From assembly GCA_963791425.1 (NCBI GenBank), contig CAWBSE010000008.1:248001-312000 (forward strand): a DNA stretch of 64,000 nt. Reading direction: 5' to 3'. The notes beneath the pieces were generated by a model. That model searched no databases and was not told the DNA's origin. It saw only the letters and a list, made by a program, of their open reading frames with translations. The stretch's first letter is position 1. Every line of letters starts with the position of its first letter. The stretch comes from DATBLE01 sp963791425 (GTDB taxonomy: Bacteria; Actinomycetota; Thermoleophilia; Gaiellales; Gaiellaceae). Shown here in pieces: positions 50,020 to 59,501 of the stretch. The translations under genes and the position numbers were made by a program.

Positions 50020-50423
50020 GTGCCAGGCACCACCTCGGCCGCACGGTTCTTCCGCAGGACGACGGACGGGGCGTCGCCGTCGAGCACGTCGACGCCGTCG
50101 ACCAGGCGGCCGAGGACGCTGAGCAGATCGAGGCCGTCCGCTCCGTCGGGCACCCGACGGTCGACGGGGTGTCCCTCGGAGCCGGTGACCGTGACGGACA
50201 GGCCGTCGCCGTCGCTCGTGAGGGCCACGGTCGCGTACCCGTCGTCGGCGGGAACCGACCGGATCGCCAGCTCGATCGCGAGCTGGAGGTCGTCGATCGC
50301 CTCGAAGCCGAAAGCGAGCTGCGAGCCCACCCCGGCAGTGACGAGCCGTGCCACGTTGACGAACCCGTCCACGGGCAGCCTGATCGAGACCGCGTTGGCG
50401 CTCGGGGACACGAGTGGAGGCAT
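50016..50423 (-). CDS. Second RsbW-like regulatory protein
   Basis: 135 residues. It shares the N-terminal half of an anti-sigma ATPase: VSIRLPVDGFVNVARLVTAG, FGFEAIDDLQLAIELAIRSV in the N-box position (but without the usual E-x-x-x-N), then GYATVALTSDGDGLSVTVTG. The glycine-rich G1/G2 boxes are missing, so it probably cannot bind ATP. It may act as a decoy or sensor for the sigma factor. The stop overlaps the sigma GTG by four bases. Confidence 0.72.
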   Translation of the reverse strand: MPPLVSPSANAVSIRLPVDGFVNVARLVTAGVGSQLAFGFEAIDDLQLAIELAIRSVPADDGYATVALTSDGDGLSVTVTGSEGHPVDRRVPDGADGLDLLSVLGRLVDGVDVLDGDAPSVVLRKNRAAEVVPGT

Positions 50424-50448
50424 ACCACAGCCCGCTCCGGGCAAAACC

Positions 50449-50742
50449 TCAGCGGGAGCGGTCGGTCTGCTCCGACAGCGTCCGCTCGACGTCGCCGAGC
50501 GTCGCCCGGCCGCGCAGGCACGCAAACCGCTTGCGCCCCTGGAACATGACGATCGAGGGGATCTCCTGGACGCCGAGCCCCCGGACGAGATCCGGCCGGT
50601 CGTCGGCGTCGACACGCCCGACGCGCACGCGGTTCCGCTCGCGCACCTGGAGCCGCGCGAGCACCGACTCCATTCGGCGTCCGACCCCCGACGTTCGCCG
50701 GGTGACCAGGAGGACGAGGATGTCCGATTGCACATCAGCCAT
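50449..50742 (-). CDS. Thioredoxin-like protein without active-site cysteines
   Basis: 97 residues. Pattern DILVLLVTRRTSGVGRRMES, VRVGRVDADDRPDLVRGLGV, QEIPSIVMFQGRKRFACLRG with cis-Pro in EIPS is that of thioredoxin, but the CxxC is replaced by RTSGVGRR. Only one Cys remains (FACLRG). It lies 25 bases upstream of the sigma operon on the same strand and may be its first gene, perhaps as a non-redox interaction domain. Confidence 0.75.
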   Translation of the reverse strand: MADVQSDILVLLVTRRTSGVGRRMESVLARLQVRERNRVRVGRVDADDRPDLVRGLGVQEIPSIVMFQGRKRFACLRGRATLGDVERTLSEQTDRSR

Positions 50743-50799
50743 GCGGTCGTCCTTCCCACGGTTTCAACCGGGAAACCTTCGGGACGGGAGAATGCACGC

Positions 50800-52932
50800 A
50801 TGGAGCGGCGTCGCTTCCGGGTACGCGGGATCGTCCAGGGCGTCGGCTTCCGGCCGTTCGTGTTCGGGCTGGCCCGCAGGGAGGGTCTGCACGGCTACGT
50901 GCTGAACGACGGCGAGGGCGTGCTGATCGAGGCGGAGGGCGAGGCGGAACCGCTCGACCGGTTCGCCGCGGCGCTCCGCGACGAGGCGCCGCCGCTCGCC
51001 CGGGTTGACGCGGTCGAGGCGGAGCCTCTGCCGCCGCGCGGCGAGTCGGGGTTCACGATCGAGGCGAGCGCGCAGACCGGAGCGAGCGCGTTGATCCCGC
51101 CCGACGTCGGCACCTGCGACGACTGCCTCCGCGAGCTGTTCGATCCGGCCGACCGCCGGTATCGCTACCCGTTCGTCAACTGCACCCAGTGCGGCCCCCG
51201 CTTCACCATCGTCCGCTCGGTCCCGTACGACCGTCCGAACACGACGATGGCCGGCTTCGCCCTCTGCGCCGACGTGCCGCCGTGAATACGAGGATCCCGC
51301 CGACCGTCGCTTCCACGCCGAGCCTACCTGCTGCCCCGTGTGCGGCCCGGCGCTGTCGATGCCGCTCGAACGGGCGGTGGAGCTGCTGCGCGACGGCGCG
51401 ATCCTGGCGGTGAAGGGCCTCGGCGGCTGGCACCTCGCCTGCGACGCCGCGAACGAGGAGGCGGTCGCGCGGCTCCGGGCACGCAAGCACCGCGAGGACA
51501 AGCCGTTCGCGGTGATGACGAACGACCCCGGGGCGCTTGCGGAGATCGAGGAGCCGGAGGCCGAGCTGCTCCGCTCGCCGCGGCGGCCGATCGTGCTCCT
51601 GCGCCGCCGCGCCGATGCGCCCGGTCGCCGAATCGGTCGCCCCGGGCAACCCCTGGCTCGGCGTGATGCTCCCCTACACCCCGCTCCACCATCTGCTGCT
51701 CGCCGACGCCGGCGGCGCGCTGGTGATGACGAGCGGCAACCGGTCCGACGAGCCGATCGCGGTCGACGACGCCGAGGCCGCCGAGCGGCTCGGCGGGATC
51801 GCCGACGCGTTCCTCGGGCACGACCGCCCGATCCATCGCCGCTGCGAGGACTCGGTCGTGCGCGCCGCGTTCCCGGTCCGCCGCTCGCGCGGCTACGCGC
51901 CCGACGCGCTGCCGCTGCACGGTGCACCGGGGAGGCCCGGTGCTCGCCGTCGGCGCCGAGCTGAAGAGCACGTTCTGCGTCGCCCGCGGCGGCGAGGCGT
52001 TCCTGTCGCCGCATCTCGGCGACCTCGACAACGAGCTCGCCTACTCGGCGTTCCGGGCCGACATCGCGCTGTACCTCGCGATGCTCGGCGTGCGCGCCGA
52101 GACGATCGCCCACGACCTCCACCCCGAGTACCTCTCGACGAAGTGGGCGCTCGAGCAGGACGCGGAGCGCATCGGCGTGCAGCATCACCACGCGCACGCC
52201 GCCGCGTGCCTGGCCGAGCACGGCGAGACCGGCCCGGCGCTGGCACTCGTCTTCGACGGCACTGGCTACGGCACCGACGGGACGCTCTGGGGCGGCGAAC
52301 TCCTGCGCTGCGACCCGGCCGGCTTCGAGCGTGTCGCCTGGCTGGAGCCGGTGCCGCTGCCGGGCGGCGAGGCGGCGATCCGCGAGCCGTGGCGCACGGC
52401 CGCCTCGTACCTCGAGCTGGCCGGGCGGCCGGTCCCGTTCCCGCGCTGGGCCGTCGTGCGCGAGAGCCTGCGGGTGAACGCGCCCCTCTCCTCCGGCATG
52501 GGCCGCCTGTTCGATGCTGTCGCGGCGCTGCTCGGACTCCGCGAGACCGTCACGTACGAGGGCCAGGCGGCGATCGAGCTGGAGTTGCTCGCCCGGGAGA
52601 CCGAGGCGGCGCCGTACCCGTGGCGGTTCGGCGACGGCCCGGCGCTCGTCGCGGCCGTGCACGACGACATCGCCGCCGGCCGTCCCGCCGCCGAGATCGC
52701 CGCCGCCTTCCACGAGGCGGTCGCCGCCGGCTCGGCCGACGCGTGTGCAGAGGCGGCGGAGCCGCGCACGGTCGTGCTCTCCGGGGGCACGTTCCAGAAC
52801 CTGCGGCTGGCCGCATCGACCCGCGCGCGGCTGGAGGCGCACGGCTTCCGCGTCCTCACCCACCGGCTGGTGCCCCCGAACGACGGCGGGATCAGCTACG
52901 GCCAGGCGGCTGTCGCAGCCTCATCCCGGTAG
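50800..52932 (+). pseudogene. hypF: Carbamoyltransferase HypF, three frame breaks
   Basis: HypF makes the cyanide ligands of NiFe hydrogenases from carbamoyl phosphate. The order of domains is complete: acylphosphatase (RRFRVRGIVQGVGFRPFVFG), zinc fingers (CDDCLRELFDP, CTQCGPRF, then CCPVCGPA), YrdC-like (AILAVKGLGGWHLACDAANE, GVMLPYTPLHHLL) and Kae1-like carbamoyltransferase (HHHAHAAACLAEHG, FDGTGYGTDGTLWGGE, VLSGGTFQN). Frames change near 51274, 51624 and 51915-51935, each consistent with one extra base, and the sum (+3) restores the first frame. Sequencing insertions are more likely than triple mutation. No other hyp or hydrogenase gene is in the window. Confidence 0.85.
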
Positions 52933-52971
52933 GACGATGACCTGTCCGGCGCGCCGTGTTCGGCTTGCCTC

Positions 52972-53487
52972 GTGCGGATCAAGCGGGAGCGCGCCGAGAA
53001 GGCCGTCAAGTCCGGGGAGCACTGGGTCGGCTACGGCTGGTTCATGACGCTCGGCACCGTGCTGCCGCTGGTGATCTTCATCGGCGGCTACGTCGTCCAC
53101 CTCACCTTCGTCGGCGCGCCGCTGGCGCGGCGAATCTACCGGTTCGGGATCTGGACGTCCACGCTCGGGCAGGACCCGCCGGGCAAGGACAAGATGGACG
53201 CGAAGCTGGCGGCCGGCGGGAAGAAGCCGTTCTACGAGCGCGTCCGGCCGTACTCGCCGCCCGGCTGGATCGAGCGACGGGGCAAGCCGTTCTCGATGCC
53301 CGTCCGCGTCGTCTGGTTCATCCTCGTCGGCTGGTGGCTCGGCGTGGTGTGGGTCGTGATCTCCTGGAGCCCGTTCCTGTTGCCGTACCCGCTGTTCGAC
53401 ATCGTCGCGGGGCTGCTGCGCGAGGTGCCGAGCACGATGACCCTCGCCTGGCCGGACGCCGACGCGCAGCCTACGGCAGCAGCTTGA
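52972..53487 (+). CDS. YccF-like membrane protein
   Basis: 171 residues from GTG. An N-terminal membrane segment (TLGTVLPLVIFIGGYVVHLT), a polar middle, then VVWFILVGWWLGVVWVVISW, which resembles the conserved first half of a YccF (DUF307) domain, and LPYPLFDIVAGLLREVPST. The start lies 39 bases after hypF on the same strand. The stop region is overlapped by 17 bases by the convergent GAP-family gene. Role unknown. Confidence 0.62.
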   Translation: MRIKRERAEKAVKSGEHWVGYGWFMTLGTVLPLVIFIGGYVVHLTFVGAPLARRIYRFGIWTSTLGQDPPGKDKMDAKLAAGGKKPFYERVRPYSPPGWIERRGKPFSMPVRVVWFILVGWWLGVVWVVISWSPFLLPYPLFDIVAGLLREVPSTMTLAWPDADAQPTAAA

Positions 53488-54142
53488 TCACGGCGTCGAC
53501 GGCGAAGAAGAGCCCGAAGATCACGGCGAGGTAGAAGCTGACCTCGCGCTGGTTGGCGAGGAGCCAGCGCTTCGAGACTTCCACCCACTCGTCGGCGCGC
53601 GGCCCGACGAGGAAGTAGACCATGACCGGCAGCCACACGAGCACGCTCGCGATGACGACGTAGAGGGCGGCCTGGCGAAACTCGGCAGCACGACCGGAGG
53701 CGTCCAGCGCGATCGTCGACGCGGCCAGGATCGCGATCACGAGCCGCTTGGCGCCGATCCCGAGTGGGAGCGCAATCGTGAAGGCGGTCGCGGGCGTGAC
53801 GTGCTCGAGCCGCACGAGGATGGCCGCGGCCCGTGACTCTTCGGGCATCGGCGCCGACCGCTTCCGGCGTATCCGGGCGGCGCCGAGCAGCATCAGCACC
53901 CCGACCGCGAGCTCCAGCCAGGTCGACGCGTTGCCGTTCTGGCCGGAGTTGGACGTGACGATCACGCCGACGAGCAGGGGGATGCCGAGTCCGGCCGCCT
54001 GGCCGAGGACGAACCCCGCCGCGAAGACGATCCCATTCACGCGGGCGCGCTCGGTGCTGAGCACCACGAGCGTCGCGAGAAGCACAACGGGGCTCGCGGC
54101 CGCGAGCACCGCGTAGAAGAGAAGTGTGAGCCCTTCGTTCAC
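53471..54142 (-). CDS. GAP/Sap-family membrane protein (LysE-like)
   Basis: 223 residues with six membrane helices: FYAVLAAASPVVLLATLVVL, GIVFAAGFVLGQAAGLGIPL, LELAVGVLMLLGAARIRRK, ATAFTIALPLGIGAKRLVIA, ALYVVIASVLVWLPVMVYFL, VSFYLAVIFGLFFAVDAVI. The fold matches the Sap (sulfolipid-1-addressing) or GAP family within the LysE superfamily of exporters. It could export a lipid or small molecule. It is divergent from the SulP gene, with 95 bases between. Confidence 0.78.
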   Translation of the reverse strand: MNEGLTLLFYAVLAAASPVVLLATLVVLSTERARVNGIVFAAGFVLGQAAGLGIPLLVGVIVTSNSGQNGNASTWLELAVGVLMLLGAARIRRKRSAPMPEESRAAAILVRLEHVTPATAFTIALPLGIGAKRLVIAILAASTIALDASGRAAEFRQAALYVVIASVLVWLPVMVYFLVGPRADEWVEVSKRWLLANQREVSFYLAVIFGLFFAVDAVIKLLP

Positions 54143-54237
54143 GAGGCGACCAGGCAGTTTGCACCCGCGCGCGGATCACTCCATCGTCCGGTGAGGGTGA
54201 TGCGCCGGTTCCCGCCGACATCGAGCCTCACGGGGCG

Positions 54238-55960
54238 ATGACCGAGGGACCGGCCCCGACCGCCAAGTCGCCCTTCAAGCCCCGCAAGAAGGCCCCGCTG
54301 CTCGAGCGGACCATTCCGCTGGTCCGCGACCTCAAGCGGTACCGGTTCTCGTCTGCCCGGATCGACGTGCTCGCCGGCGTGACGGTCGCGGCGCTGGCGG
54401 TGCCGGCGTCGATGGCATACGCCGAGCTGGCGGGGCTCTCCCCGGTGGTCGGGTTGTACGCGCTGATCCTCCCGGCGGCCGCGTACGCGCTGTTCGGCTC
54501 GTCGAAGCCGCTGAGCGTCGGGCCCGAGGGCGGCGTCTCCGCCCTCGTCGCCGCGGCGATCCTCCCGCTGGCGGTCGCCGGCTCCGCGCACGGGGCGGAA
54601 CTGGCCGCGATGCTCGCGCTGATGGTGGGCGTGCTGTTCGCCGCTGCCTGGGCGCTCCGCCTCCACTGGCTCGCGGACTACCTCTCCCGCCCCGTGCTGA
54701 TCGGCTACATCCACGGCGTCGCCGTCGTGCTCATCGTCTCCCAGCTCGGCAAGCTGTTCGGCCTCTCGATCGGCGCGATGGACCCGGGCCCGCAGCTCTA
54801 CGAGGTCGTCGACGAGATCGACGGAGCGAGCGGCTTGACGTTCGCGATCGGGATCACGTCGCTGGCGATCCTGCTCGTGCTCCGCCGGTTCTCGCGCCGC
54901 TTCCCGGCGCAGCTGGTCGTGGTGCTCGGCTCGATCGCGCTCTCCTATGCCTTCGACCTGAAGGCACACGGCGTGCCGGTCGTCGGCACGGTCCCCGCGG
55001 GCCTGCCCTCCGTGACCTTCCCGACGCCGCCGGTCCTCGACGTCGTCAAGCTCGCTCCCGGCCGCGCTCGGGATCTTCTTCCTCACGCTGGCCGACCAGA
55101 TCCTCACCGCCCGCGCGTTCGCCGGGAAGCGGGGCGAGCACATCGACGCGTCGCAGGAGCTGCTGGCGATGGGCGTCGCGAGCGCGGCCGCGGGGATGAG
55201 CCAGGGCTTCCCGGTCGGCGGCAGCAACTCGCGCACCGCCGTCAACGACAGCATGGGCGCCCGCACCCAGGTCGCCGGCCTCACCGCCGCCGGGATGGTG
55301 ATCCTCATCCTGCTGTTCCTGACCGGTCCGATCTCATACCTGCCGAAGACGGTGCTCGGGGCCGTGATCATCTCGGCGGCGCTCGGGCTGGTCGAGCTGT
55401 CGGACTGGCGGAGCCTCGCCGCGACCGACAAGGTGGAGGTCGCGATCGCCGCAGCGGCGATGGCCTGCGTGATCGTGATCGGCGTGCTCGAGGGCATCGT
55501 CGTCGCCGTCGCGCTCTCGCTCGTCGACGTCGTCCGGCGGAGTGCCCGGCCGCACGACGCCGTCCTCGGCTGGGACGAGGAGCTCGGCCGCTACGCCGAC
55601 GTGGCCGTGCACCGGCGGGCGCGCCAGACCCCGGGCGTGCTCGTCTACCGGCTCGACGACCGTCTCTTCTTCGCGAACGCGCGGTACGTGAAGGGGCGGA
55701 TCCGCGAGGCGCTCAACGGCGCGCCGTGGGACGTGCGGTGGCTCGTGTTCGACGCCGAGGCCGTCACGCACCTCGACGCGAGCGGGCTCGAGGCGCTCGC
55801 CGAGATCGTCCACGAGCTGCACGAGGCCGGGATCGTGCTCTCGGTCGCCCGCCTCAAGACCCGGCCGAAGGAGCGTCTCGACGAGGTTGGGCTGACGGAC
55901 GGGATCGGGCCGGATCGCTTCTATCCGACGGTGCACGCGGCCGTCGAGGCCTGCGCGTAG
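54238..55960 (+). CDS. SulP-family anion transporter with STAS domain, +1 frameshift
   Basis: The N-terminal SulP motif VTVAALAVPASMAYAELAGL and LYALILPAAAYALFGSSKPL are followed by ~10 helices. After 55060 the frame shifts: one extra G in CTCCCGGCCGCG separates VVKLAP from AALGIFFLTLADQIL. In the second frame SNSRTAVNDSMGARTQVAGL is the SulP signature 2, and a C-terminal STAS domain (VYRLDDRLFFANARYVKGRI, FDAEAVTHLDASGLEALAEI) ends at 55960. Total length is 3n+1. Such proteins carry sulfate, bicarbonate or other anions. Probably intact in the organism. Confidence 0.86.
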
Positions 55961-56062
55961 GGCTACAGCGTTTTCACCCCATACGGACGATGTTCGACTC
56001 CCTGGCCGTGGTTGAAGCTGGTAGCCGCACGATCCATCGACCACCGAGGGGAGCCGAGAACG

Positions 56063-56875
56063 ATGAACGAGTTACAGAAGGGCGAGGCGACCATCCGCGG
56101 CTGGATCGAGCGGGACGTCGCCGATATCGCCGACTTCCAGAACCCCAAGCAGGAGTGGCGGCGGCTCTTCTCCGAGCTCTACGGCACCTTCCTGCTGGTC
56201 ATGGTGGCCGCAGGCGGCGGGATGATGAGCCAGGCGTTCCCGAACACGATCACCCGGACCGCGGCCGTGGTTGCGCCGGGACTGATGGTGATGGGGGTGA
56301 TCATGTTCATGGGCAAGGTGTCCGGTGCGCACCTGAACCCGGCGGTCAGCCTCGCCTTCGCGTTGCGCGGCGACTTCCCCTGGCGCCGAGTGCCCGGCTA
56401 CGTCGTCGTGCAGCTCATCGGTGCGTCGCTGGCTGCGCTGGTCCTGTGGGGCGTGGTCGACGTCTCGGCGAAGTACGGCTCGAACTATCCGGCTCACGGG
56501 TACTCGAACTGGCAAGCGCTCCTGATGGAGATGCTCCTGACAATGGGCCTGGTGAGCGTGATCCTGGGCACCGCCTCCGGGGCGCAGAACATCGGCATCT
56601 TCGGTGCGATCGGGGTCGGCGCCTACATCGCACTCGCCGGCCTGTGGGGCAGCCCGATCTCCGGAGCGTCGATGAACCCCGCCCGCACCTTCGGCCCCGA
56701 TCTGGTCTCCGGCACGTGGACCGGCTACTGGGTCTACGTCGTCGGGCCGATCGCGGGCGCCGTCCTCGCCGTCGGCATTGCCTACGTCCTCCGCGGCGCC
56801 GGAGGTGGAGCATCCGGCTCGGGCGCGGCCCAGGGGGCTATCGACACCGAGGTGAAGAAACCAGGTCAAGCCTGA
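56063..56875 (+). CDS. Aquaporin (MIP family)
   Basis: 270 residues with six helices and two NPA boxes, SGAHLNPAVSLAFAL and SGASMNPARTFGPDL, each in the proper half. The N-terminal 45 residues are unusually long and charged (ATIRGWIERDVADIADFQNP). The Arg after the second NPA (NPAR) supports water or glycerol selectivity. GGGGAG lies 13 bases before ATG. The next gene begins 25 bases after the stop. A role in osmotic stress fits the neighbourhood. Confidence 0.93.
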   Translation: MNELQKGEATIRGWIERDVADIADFQNPKQEWRRLFSELYGTFLLVMVAAGGGMMSQAFPNTITRTAAVVAPGLMVMGVIMFMGKVSGAHLNPAVSLAFALRGDFPWRRVPGYVVVQLIGASLAALVLWGVVDVSAKYGSNYPAHGYSNWQALLMEMLLTMGLVSVILGTASGAQNIGIFGAIGVGAYIALAGLWGSPISGASMNPARTFGPDLVSGTWTGYWVYVVGPIAGAVLAVGIAYVLRGAGGGASGSGAAQGAIDTEVKKPGQA

Positions 56876-56900
56876 TCTCGAGCGGCGTGTCCGGAGAGGC

Positions 56901-58152
56901 GTGAGTCCGAACGACGGATCTTCGACCAGAGCCGTCGATGACACTCGGCTCTCTCCGGACACGCTCCTGCAGCTGGCGCCCGAGGTTCGCACCCGGTTCG
57001 ATGCGGCGGGCCACGTCCTGCTCGATGCGCCGGATGGGACCGTCGTCGACCTCGGCCCGCGGGGATTCCACGCCCTCTCGCTGTTTTCGCAGCCGCTGAA
57101 GCTCGGCGAGGCGATCGACCGCCTCGAGCGCGAGGCCCCTCCCACCGACTTCGCGCCGACGATGGGCATCGTCAACATCCTGATCGAGGAGGGCGCCCTG
57201 GTGCAGCCCGGCTCGGGCCGGGGGCCGACGAGCGGCTGGGCCGACCCCGTGGAGCACGCCCGCATGCTGCACGACGACCGCAGGACGGGCGACTACCTTG
57301 CCGCGATCGCCGCGGCGGTGCGGCCGGGCGACGTCGTGCTCGACATCGGCACCGGGAGCGGGGTGCTCGCCGTCGCCGCTGCACGCGCGGGCGCGCGACG
57401 TGTCTACGCGGTCGAGGCCAGCGACATCGCCGAGGTCTCAGCGCGTGTCCTCTCCGCCAACGGCGTCGAGGACAGGGTCACGCTGATCCCGGGCTGGTCG
57501 AGGCAGATCGAGCTGCCCGAGCGGGCCGATCTGCTCGTCTCCGAGGTCATCGGGAACGAGCCGCTCGAGGAGGAGATCCTCGAGACCACGCTCGACGCCC
57601 GCCGCCGCCTGCTGAAGCCGGACGCGCGGCTGATCCCGCACACGCTCACCCTGCTGGCCCGGCCCTTGCTGCTCCCGGAGGACGAGGCCAGACAGCGGGC
57701 GATCGGGCAGGCGGCCGTCGTGCGCTGGCGTGGGCTCTACGGGATGGAGTTCCAGCCGCTGCTCGATGCGGCCGCGCCAGGCCCGGTGAACATGCCCACC
57801 GAGGCGGAGATCGCCGCGGCGTGGCCGCCCGTCGGCCCGACGGTCGTCCTCGCAGAGATCGACCTCACGACCTTCCGGGACGCCTCGGTGCGGGCATCGG
57901 CCGACCTTCGCGTCGACGCGCCGGGCGCGGTGAACGCCGTCGCAGTGACGTTCAGCGCAGGCGCTGCACGGGACGATCGCCCACACGCTCGACCCCTGGA
58001 CGTGGCCGACCTCCAGCTGGGCGACGTCGGTGTGGGTGCTCCCCGACCGGCTGGACATGGCCCAGGGCAGAACGCTCCGCGTGCACTACCACCGCCGGCT
58101 CGAGGACGTACCCGACGGGCTCACCTGCGAGGCGCTCGAAGCTCGACGCTGA
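56901..58152 (+). CDS. PqqD-like domain fused to PRMT-type methyltransferase, +1 frameshift
   Basis: About 417 residues from GTG. Residues about 25-85 resemble PqqD (LAPEVRTRFDAAGHVLLDAP then VDLGPRGFHALSLFSQPL), a RiPP-recognition winged helix. The second part is a PRMT-like methyltransferase: motif I VVLDIGTGSGVLAVAAARAG, post-I VYAVEASDIAEVSARVLSAN, double-E loop SEVIGNEPLEEEILETTLDA, and a beta-barrel domain after RLIPHTLTLLARPL. The frame breaks near 57960 (extra G in GCAGGCGC). Moving one base restores ALHGTIAHTLDPWTW through RVHYHRRLEDVP to TGA at 58150. Target could be a peptide or protein arginine. Confidence 0.78.
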
Positions 58153-58257
58153 ACGGTTCGGCGTCCAGGTTCACCTCCTTGGGATGATGCCCGGCCGTTT
58201 CCGGGAAGCGAGGCTGACACGACTCAGCTACCCGTTCACGAGAAGAGGAGACTGATC

Positions 58258-58515
58258 ATGGGATTCGTGCGTCGCCGGACTCGCCGCCGCACCGCGTTGC
58301 TCGTCGGCGGAGCCGCCTATGCGGCCGGCCGGTCGAGCGGAGGCGGTCAGCAGGATGACCAGGGGTACGAGGATCCGCCGCCGGCACCGCCGGCTCCGGC
58401 GCCCAGCGGTGGCAACTCCACCGACGAGATCGAGCGCCTTGCGAGCCTGCATGCATCAGGCGCCCTGACCGACGAGGAATTCGCGGCCGCCAAGGCCAAG
58501 GCTCTCGGTATCTAG
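58258..58515 (+). CDS. Small SHOCT-domain protein
   Basis: 85 residues: a basic N-terminus and short hydrophobic patch (TALLVGGAAYAAGRSSGG), an acidic/Pro linker, and a C-terminal SHOCT domain DEIERLASLHASGALTDEEF then AAAKAKALGI. It is a paralog of the protein at 44610, nearly identical in the last 20 residues. AGAAGAGGAG gives a good ribosome site. It is followed 28 bases later by an NTF2-like gene. Confidence 0.85.
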   Translation: MGFVRRRTRRRTALLVGGAAYAAGRSSGGGQQDDQGYEDPPPAPPAPAPSGGNSTDEIERLASLHASGALTDEEFAAAKAKALGI

Positions 58516-58543
58516 TACACACACTCCCCAGAGAAAGAGAGAC

Positions 58544-58969
58544 ATGGTCATGGCTCAGGACGGTCATAGCGGCGTTCTCGAACGCGCACTCGTCGCCTGC
58601 GTCACGGGCGAAGCCGGCGCACTGCCGGAACTGTTCACGGACGATGTGAGCGGCTGGTCGCCGAACTTGCTGGTCGGCTCCCTCGCCGAGCTCGCCGAAG
58701 TGGTCGGTGCTCGCGATGAAACCCTCTCGGACGTGTCGATCCTGGTTCACGGCGTCGACGTCGTCGGCGACAGGGCGTATGCCGAGTACCTCGTGAGTGC
58801 GGTCTTCTCCGGGCCGTTCACGATTGCCGACGACCTCGTGATCGAGCCGAACGGCCGCGAGGTCGTGCTCGGAGGTGCGATCGCGGCGGACTTCACCGGC
58901 GACAAGATCTCGTCCTTCCGGAACTACTTCGACGACGCCACGCTGCTGATCCAGATGCTCCCCGAATAG
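58544..58969 (+). CDS. NTF2-like (SnoaL) protein
   Basis: 141 residues. LERALVACVTGEAGALPELF and TDDVSGWSPNLLVGSLAELA form the usual first helices, and VDVVGDRAYAEYLVSAVFSG, REVVLGGAIAADFTGDKISS and FRNYFDDATLLIQM the sheet. It is distinct from the copy at 31765. A second ATG at 58550 is possible. Probably a small ligand-binding or enzyme scaffold, function unknown. Confidence 0.77.
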   Translation: MVMAQDGHSGVLERALVACVTGEAGALPELFTDDVSGWSPNLLVGSLAELAEVVGARDETLSDVSILVHGVDVVGDRAYAEYLVSAVFSGPFTIADDLVIEPNGREVVLGGAIAADFTGDKISSFRNYFDDATLLIQMLPE

Positions 58970-58994
58970 CACCGATTCGCGCCGACCCGGCCGG

Positions 58995-59420
58995 ATGGAC
59001 GGCTCGCACCAGCTCGTCGTCGAGGACTCGCCGGCACCGGCCGACGTCGCGTTCCTCGAGGAGCGCGTCGCGAGCGCCGCGATCGCCGCGGCGGGGGTCG
59101 GCGACGACGAGGAGTTCGGAATCTTCGCCCGGGACGACCAGGGCCGGATCGTCGCGGGCATCGCCGGCCTCGTCTGGGGCGGGTACTGCGAGTTGCAGGC
59201 GATGTGGGTCGACGAATCGCTCCGGGGTCGCGGACTGGCGCGCGCACTGATGGCCGGCGCGGAGGACGAGGCCCGCCGGCGCGGCTGCGCGCTCGTCCTT
59301 TTCCACGCCTACGACCTGCTGTCGGGCGGCCTCTTCGAGCACCTCGGCTACGAGACCGTCGGCGTTGTCGAGGGCTGCCCGGTGGGCAGCACCGCCCGCT
59401 GGTACCGCAAGGACCTGTGA
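58995..59420 (+). CDS. GNAT acetyltransferase
   Basis: 141 residues. GYCELQAMWVDESLRGRGLA, then RALMAGAEDEARRRGCALVL, carries the acetyl-CoA pyrophosphate loop (RGRGLA, form Q/RxxGxG/A). LFHAYDLLSGGLFEHLGYET is motif B. The N-terminal segment GIFARDDQGRIVAGIAGLVW is typical. Substrate unknown. It lies 25 bases after the NTF2-like gene and may be cotranscribed. Confidence 0.87.
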   Translation: MDGSHQLVVEDSPAPADVAFLEERVASAAIAAAGVGDDEEFGIFARDDQGRIVAGIAGLVWGGYCELQAMWVDESLRGRGLARALMAGAEDEARRRGCALVLFHAYDLLSGGLFEHLGYETVGVVEGCPVGSTARWYRKDL

Positions 59421-59501
59421 CCCAGGAGCCTCCGCGTGCGGTTCATACGAACGGGGTGATGGCGGCCGTGACCATGAGTGGTCAGATCGGCGCACAGGTC
59501 C

